26,083 bases of DNA from Planctomycetaceae bacterium. GTDB lineage: Bacteria; Planctomycetota; Planctomycetia; Pirellulales; Thermoguttaceae. The first letter of the stretch is position 1. Every line of letters starts with the position of its first letter. Positions 23,464 through 26,083 of the stretch are shown piece after piece. The stretch is from contig JAITKS010000054.1 in NCBI GenBank assembly GCA_031278315.1, positions 1 through 26,083 of the forward strand. The letters run 5' to 3'. A model generated the notes under the pieces. It did no database searches. It was not told the DNA's origin and was given only the letters and a program-made list of their open reading frames with translations. Made by a program: the position numbers and the translations under genes.

Positions 23464-23491
23464 AAAAAAAGAGGAGAGTAAAAAACTCCCC
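23464..23491 (-). terminator. Rho-independent terminator after the major coat gene
   Basis: On the minus strand, GGGGAGT, loop TTTTT, ACTCTCC (7 bp with one G-T pair), followed by TC and a run of seven T. Ff phages also have a terminator right after gene VIII, which keeps coat protein mRNA abundant. A GC-rich stretch (CGGGCGGGGGTGGG) lies just before it. Confidence 0.8.
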
Positions 23492-23545
23492 ACCCCCGCC
23501 CGCAAAAGACAAAAAAACTAGGCGATATTTTTTTAAAAAAACTCG

Positions 23546-23824
23546 TCAAATACGCTTAACAAGCTTAACAGCCATATAAACAACAAAAATACTAACTGCT
23601 ATTCCTATACCCACTGCTATAGGTTGCGCAAGTGCTCCCATTATTGATGCGGGCAACGATGACCAATCAATATCTGGAGTTGATACCGGAACCTCAACAG
23701 GATCATCAGCAGCATAAAGTAAGCCGCCAAAAAACAAACTTAATATCGCCACAGAAGCAACACCAGTAATCCATCTATAAAATCTAGATACATTATCACG
23801 CACAGAACAAATAACACGAAACAT
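23546..23824 (-). CDS. Major coat protein (pVIII-like)
   Basis: 92-residue precursor. ATG at 23824 is preceded by a perfect AGGAGG site, the best in the phage, which fits high expression; the frame is open to 23926 but that start lacks a site. A long signal sequence with basic N-region (FRVICSVRDNVSRFYRWITG) and hydrophobic core ends LLYAA, giving a mature protein of about 52-53 residues. That has an acidic N-terminus (DDPVEVPVSTPDIDW), a central hydrophobic helix (PIAVGIGIAVSIFVVYMA) and a basic C-terminus (VKLVKRI). This charge pattern is diagnostic for filamentous phage major coat proteins: the basic end contacts DNA and the acidic end faces out. A terminator follows. Confidence 0.92.
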   Translation of the reverse strand: MFRVICSVRDNVSRFYRWITGVASVAILSLFFGGLLYAADDPVEVPVSTPDIDWSSLPASIMGALAQPIAVGIGIAVSIFVVYMAVKLVKRI

Positions 23825-23876
23825 AATAAACCTCCTAAAAAAATTAAAAAAATACCGAACATCAGACCACCCGACA

Positions 23877-23990
23877 TTAACGGTAATGCAAAAGCATATC
23901 ACAAACAAAACGGCATCCCTGCCCAACGAAAAAAATCATTAAACTCAAACCAAAACCTAAAGAAATAAAACTAACAACAAAATCAATCAT
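23877..23990 (-). CDS. Tiny phage membrane protein (37 aa) between rep and coat gene
   Basis: ATG at 23990, 4 nt after the rep stop, with AGGG at proper spacing. The sequence MIDFVVSFISLGFGLSLMIF, then FVGQGCRFVCDMLLHYR, gives one hydrophobic helix and a basic, Cys-containing end. Position between the initiator and the major coat gene equals that of Ff genes VII and IX. No family is recognised; called on ribosome binding site, tight spacing and composition. Confidence 0.65.
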   Translation of the reverse strand: MIDFVVSFISLGFGLSLMIFFVGQGCRFVCDMLLHYR

Positions 23991-23994
23991 TTTT

Positions 23995-25416
23995 TTACCC
24001 TGCCGACCAATCGCTAACTTCACTTACAGAATCTACAATCTCATTAGTTTTAACAACACGACTAGAAATTTGTAAATTCTTACTGTGTTCGTATGCCCGA
24101 TCTTGTATTCGAACTCTTAACTTATCCATAATATCATTGACACGAACATCACAGGAATCAATATCACTTATATCAACATTCTTACCAATGAACGAAGCTA
24201 AACAACCAGCAGCTTGTAATAACAACATATCATTTGCACTTGATACACGGCGATAATTACGTTTGACTTGCTTACGGTGACCTTCACGACCGGGAAACCA
24301 CTTTAAAAATTCATTACTAACTTCACGCCAAATTTCGGATGATGCTTGTCGACTAGTATGCGTTTTTTTTCTGTCTTCTTGTAATAAACGAAACCAACGA
24401 GTTGTTAAATATTCAACTAACGAATTCTCTTTATCGAATAAATCATCACAGGTATTTATGTCAAAATCTTTCAAAATATCACGCCTCAAACGAAATTCAA
24501 TTCGAGTACAAGGAATATCAGATAATAACCAATCTTTACCAAAACAATACTTAACCATTAAGTATAATTTTTCGGGTTGACCACCTGAAAATAACTCCTC
24601 TCTTTTATCATATATACAAAGCTGCAAATCAGTACCCAAAGTAAAAGTTTGCAAGTTAAAAACACCACTACCGTGAAACGATGCTCTTTTAGCATTACAT
24701 ACGTATCTCTGCTGTAATATCGAATTGATAAAATCACTCACGCGACGATTCACCATCACTTGCATATCTACACGAGATAATTTTTCGCATTCAATACTAA
24801 AGCCAATACGAGATATAAAATTAACTACATCAATATATTTCTCAAAAAAATCGACACCAATCAAACCCTCAGCATTGAACCGAATTCGAATAGGTTGAAT
24901 TTGTTTGGATGGAGTTTGATGGACATAAAAAGTGACACCATTGCCAACGAAAACATAATTATATGTCACACCCATAACACCCGAAAACGGAAACATACGA
25001 AAATATTGATCATTAATTACAAAATATCCAACAGACGATACTGATTTTTTTTTCGCTAATTGCAAAATCTCTAGCAAATCACTAAATTTTCGTTCATTCC
25101 AAACGCCATTAAAACCAATTTCTACACCGCCATCATAACCGCCCATAATATGCGGACATTCGAAATCAATATTTTCAACTTGGCTAAAACTCCCCCCCCT
25201 GTTAGTTATCGGGGCGACATCGGCGATCTGTTTGGGGTCCCCTCCCTCCGGGAAACCTCCCCAAACAGATCGCCATTTACGCTCCGGTCTGCCTAACATA
25301 GATGGAAATTTCAACGATGCGTCATGCTCTTGCTCCGGGCTTTCTAAATTATCAACCATTTCCTTAGAAAGGACTCCTAATTTATACTTCTCTCCGAGAA
25401 CCTGTTCAAAATCCAT
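23995..25416 (-). CDS. Rolling-circle replication initiator (Rep_trans-type, pII-like)
   Basis: Nicks the phage replicative form to start rolling-circle replication. 473 residues, start at 25416 overlapping the previous stop (TAATG), with an AAGGAG site. Visible family features: the GGYDGGVEIGFNGVW start of the core (about 92-106), LSRVDMQV (213-220), a TLGTDLQLCIYDKREEL segment (259-275; Tyr269, Asp270, Lys271) and PCTRIEFRLRRD (302-313). The order RVD, G....(R/C)IYDK, R.E..LR matches the phage/plasmid replication protein family PF02486 (Rep_trans). I cannot say with certainty which Tyr is catalytic. The first 90 residues look like a variable extension, and their DNA includes a GC-rich hairpin and a run of eight G. 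Confidence 0.88.
   Translation of the reverse strand: MDFEQVLGEKYKLGVLSKEMVDNLESPEQEHDASLKFPSMLGRPERKWRSVWGGFPEGGDPKQIADVAPITNRGGSFSQVENIDFECPHIMGGYDGGVEIGFNGVWNERKFSDLLEILQLAKKKSVSSVGYFVINDQYFRMFPFSGVMGVTYNYVFVGNGVTFYVHQTPSKQIQPIRIRFNAEGLIGVDFFEKYIDVVNFISRIGFSIECEKLSRVDMQVMVNRRVSDFINSILQQRYVCNAKRASFHGSGVFNLQTFTLGTDLQLCIYDKREELFSGGQPEKLYLMVKYCFGKDWLLSDIPCTRIEFRLRRDILKDFDINTCDDLFDKENSLVEYLTTRWFRLLQEDRKKTHTSRQASSEIWREVSNEFLKWFPGREGHRKQVKRNYRRVSSANDMLLLQAAGCLASFIGKNVDISDIDSCDVRVNDIMDKLRVRIQDRAYEHSKNLQISSRVVKTNEIVDSVSEVSDWSAG
25222..25274. other. Perfect 16-bp-arm hairpin inside the 5' part of rep, candidate origin
   Basis: Arms GGCGATCTGTTTGGGG (25222-25237) and its exact inverse (25259-25274) around a 21-nt GC-rich loop. 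It overlaps codons about 48-65 of rep. In pT181-type plasmids with Rep_trans initiators the double-strand origin lies in the initiator gene and includes such a structure, so this may be the nick region. It could also be a second packaging or regulatory hairpin. Confidence 0.65.
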
Positions 25417-25613
25417 TATCGAGAAAACTCCTTTTGTAACACAGCTAAAATATCAATTTTTTTATCTGCTTTAGAAACAAGACTTTCGTAAACAATATTT
25501 TTTAACGTTGTTTCAATCCTTGTTACACGCTCATCTAATTCGTACATCCTTTCATATAAATCTACCAATTGTTCATCACAATCACCTAAATCTACTTCAT
25601 CATAAAATCGCAT
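25416..25613 (-). CDS. Small coiled-coil phage protein
   Basis: 65 residues from the ATG at 25613, chosen because a GAGGTG site lies 5 nt upstream; a TTG at 25625 overlaps the site. Charged heptad-like sequence (DEQLVDLYERMYELDERVTRIETTLKNIV) predicts a coiled coil, followed by a second helix (KADKKIDILAVLQKEF). It lies 8 nt after the 88-aa gene, and its stop overlaps the rep start. No family recognised; perhaps a partner or regulator of the initiator. Confidence 0.75.
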   Translation of the reverse strand: MRFYDEVDLGDCDEQLVDLYERMYELDERVTRIETTLKNIVYESLVSKADKKIDILAVLQKEFSR

Positions 25614-25621
25614 AATACACC

Positions 25622-25888
25622 TCAATATTTATTTAATTTGGTATTTGAAAAAAACTCAAATTTAATCAAATTAGTCTCATTATTAAACTTTTCTAAAAAT
25701 TCATTACCAACTATTGATAACATATAACTATCAGTCATATATCCATCCTTCTCAATCTCACGATACCTTGATAAAATTCGCCTAAACAATGGAAGCAAAA
25801 CCACAGGAACACGAATACAAGTCGAACCACGACCAACAACATAAGATGAATTTGTACTTTTTTCCTTATCAAATAAATTAACATCCAT
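25622..25888 (-). CDS. Small phage protein, ribbon-helix-helix-like
   Basis: 88 residues, ATG at 25888 with a strong AAGGAG site. The segment STCIRVPVVLLPLFRRILSRYREIEKDG has a short beta strand followed by a helix. It aligns with the next gene upstream (PTVVIRVPSSILDQLEDYLVYYAES), so the two are paralogues. A strand ending in RVP before an amphipathic helix suggests a ribbon-helix-helix DNA-binding protein, perhaps controlling replication copy number. This is pattern-based inference. Confidence 0.65.
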   Translation of the reverse strand: MDVNLFDKEKSTNSSYVVGRGSTCIRVPVVLLPLFRRILSRYREIEKDGYMTDSYMLSIVGNEFLEKFNNETNLIKFEFFSNTKLNKY

Positions 25889-25900
25889 TCTTTTATCTCC

Positions 25901-26083
25901 TTATTTTTTTAAATTATTAGAATAAAGCTCTTGATAATAAGCTTCGGGAGCAGCTACCAAGTGAAAACGCATATATTTGCGACGTTCAGCATCGGATTCT
26001 GCATAATACACTAGATAGTCCTCTAACTGATCAAGAATAGATGAAGGAACACGAATAACAACAGTAGGTTCACCGAAAATACT
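25901..26083 (-). CDS. Partial small phage protein, ribbon-helix-helix-like
   Basis: The reading frame is open to the right edge, with 60 codons visible before the stop at 25901; the start is outside. It contains PTVVIRVPSSILDQLEDYL, then ESDAERRKYMRFHLVAAPEA. It resembles the adjacent 88-aa protein around I-RVP and the following helix, so it is probably a duplicated DNA-binding protein gene. It ends 12 nt before the next start, in the same operon. Confidence 0.6.
   Translation of the reverse strand, partial: SIFGEPTVVIRVPSSILDQLEDYLVYYAESDAERRKYMRFHLVAAPEAYYQELYSNNLKK

Larger units (their letters stand above)
16477..26083 (-). mobile_element. Integrated filamentous phage (inovirus prophage), right end not in window
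   Basis: A contiguous minus-strand set of genes in near-classical Ff order: rolling-circle initiator, tiny membrane proteins, major coat protein with terminator, adsorption protein, pVI-like membrane protein, Zot/pI ATPase, and a secretin of its own. It ends in an intergenic region with a strong hairpin. No integrase or transposase is seen. The dif-like site gives the left boundary. At least 9.6 kb is present, and the first gene runs off the window. All structural modules look intact, so it could be active. Confidence 0.9.

Noticed and set aside
1..26083. tRNA, rRNA, riboswitch or CRISPR features
   Set aside because: None recognised on reading both strands by eye; a covariance-model search would be needed to exclude small RNAs.

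Overview
The window is AT-rich bacterial DNA. It holds a chromosomal segment (1 to about 16476) and, from a dif-like site at 16477-16504 to the right edge, most of an integrated filamentous phage (inovirus). The host makes lipid A (lpxK). It carries a DksA-type zinc-finger protein with a long lysine-rich tail translationally coupled to lspA, and a 545-residue membrane-anchored protein of a type I associate with Planctomycetota. With the GH95 fucosidase and the low GC, my best guess is a Planctomycetota (PVC group) bacterium, perhaps gut-associated. This rests on protein style, not on a marker gene.

Host part: the 5' end of an AAA-ATPase-like gene (minus); folP and lpxK (plus, adjacent); a C45/AAT-family Ntn hydrolase; a large Asn-rich TPR protein; a secreted GH95 alpha-L-fucosidase and a cupin (both minus); the 545-aa protein; then dksA-like, lspA and accA (plus). 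The gaps between host genes hold a family of non-coding repeats with about 18-23 bp terminal inverted repeats (GTAATATATCAGTGGAAT type). One copy, at 7087-7366, has a perfect 9-bp target duplication, so this looks like a MITE-like family.

Phage part, read on the minus strand: two ribbon-helix-helix-like small proteins, a coiled-coil protein, a Rep_trans-type rolling-circle initiator, a tiny membrane protein, the major coat protein (pVIII-like), a terminator, two more tiny membrane proteins, a pIII-like adsorption protein, a pVI-like membrane protein, a Zot/pI ATPase, a pIV-like secretin lipoprotein and a possible double-OB ssDNA-binding protein. This is close to the classical Ff order (II, VII/IX, VIII, terminator, III, VI, I, IV). 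An 800-bp intergenic region follows, with a long GC-rich hairpin (candidate packaging signal), 41-bp direct repeats and copies of an ATTGTTACAAT motif. The dif-like site next to accA suggests integration by host XerC/XerD; the right junction lies outside the window.

The most novel item is a single opposite-strand cargo gene (20967-21596) between the pIII-like and pVI-like genes. It joins a KilAC/winged-helix-like N-terminus to a PD-(D/E)XK-like nuclease domain. It is divergent from the pVI-zot-pIV genes across a short region with a perfect 11-bp inverted repeat, a likely operator. It may be an immunity, lysogeny or superinfection-exclusion module.
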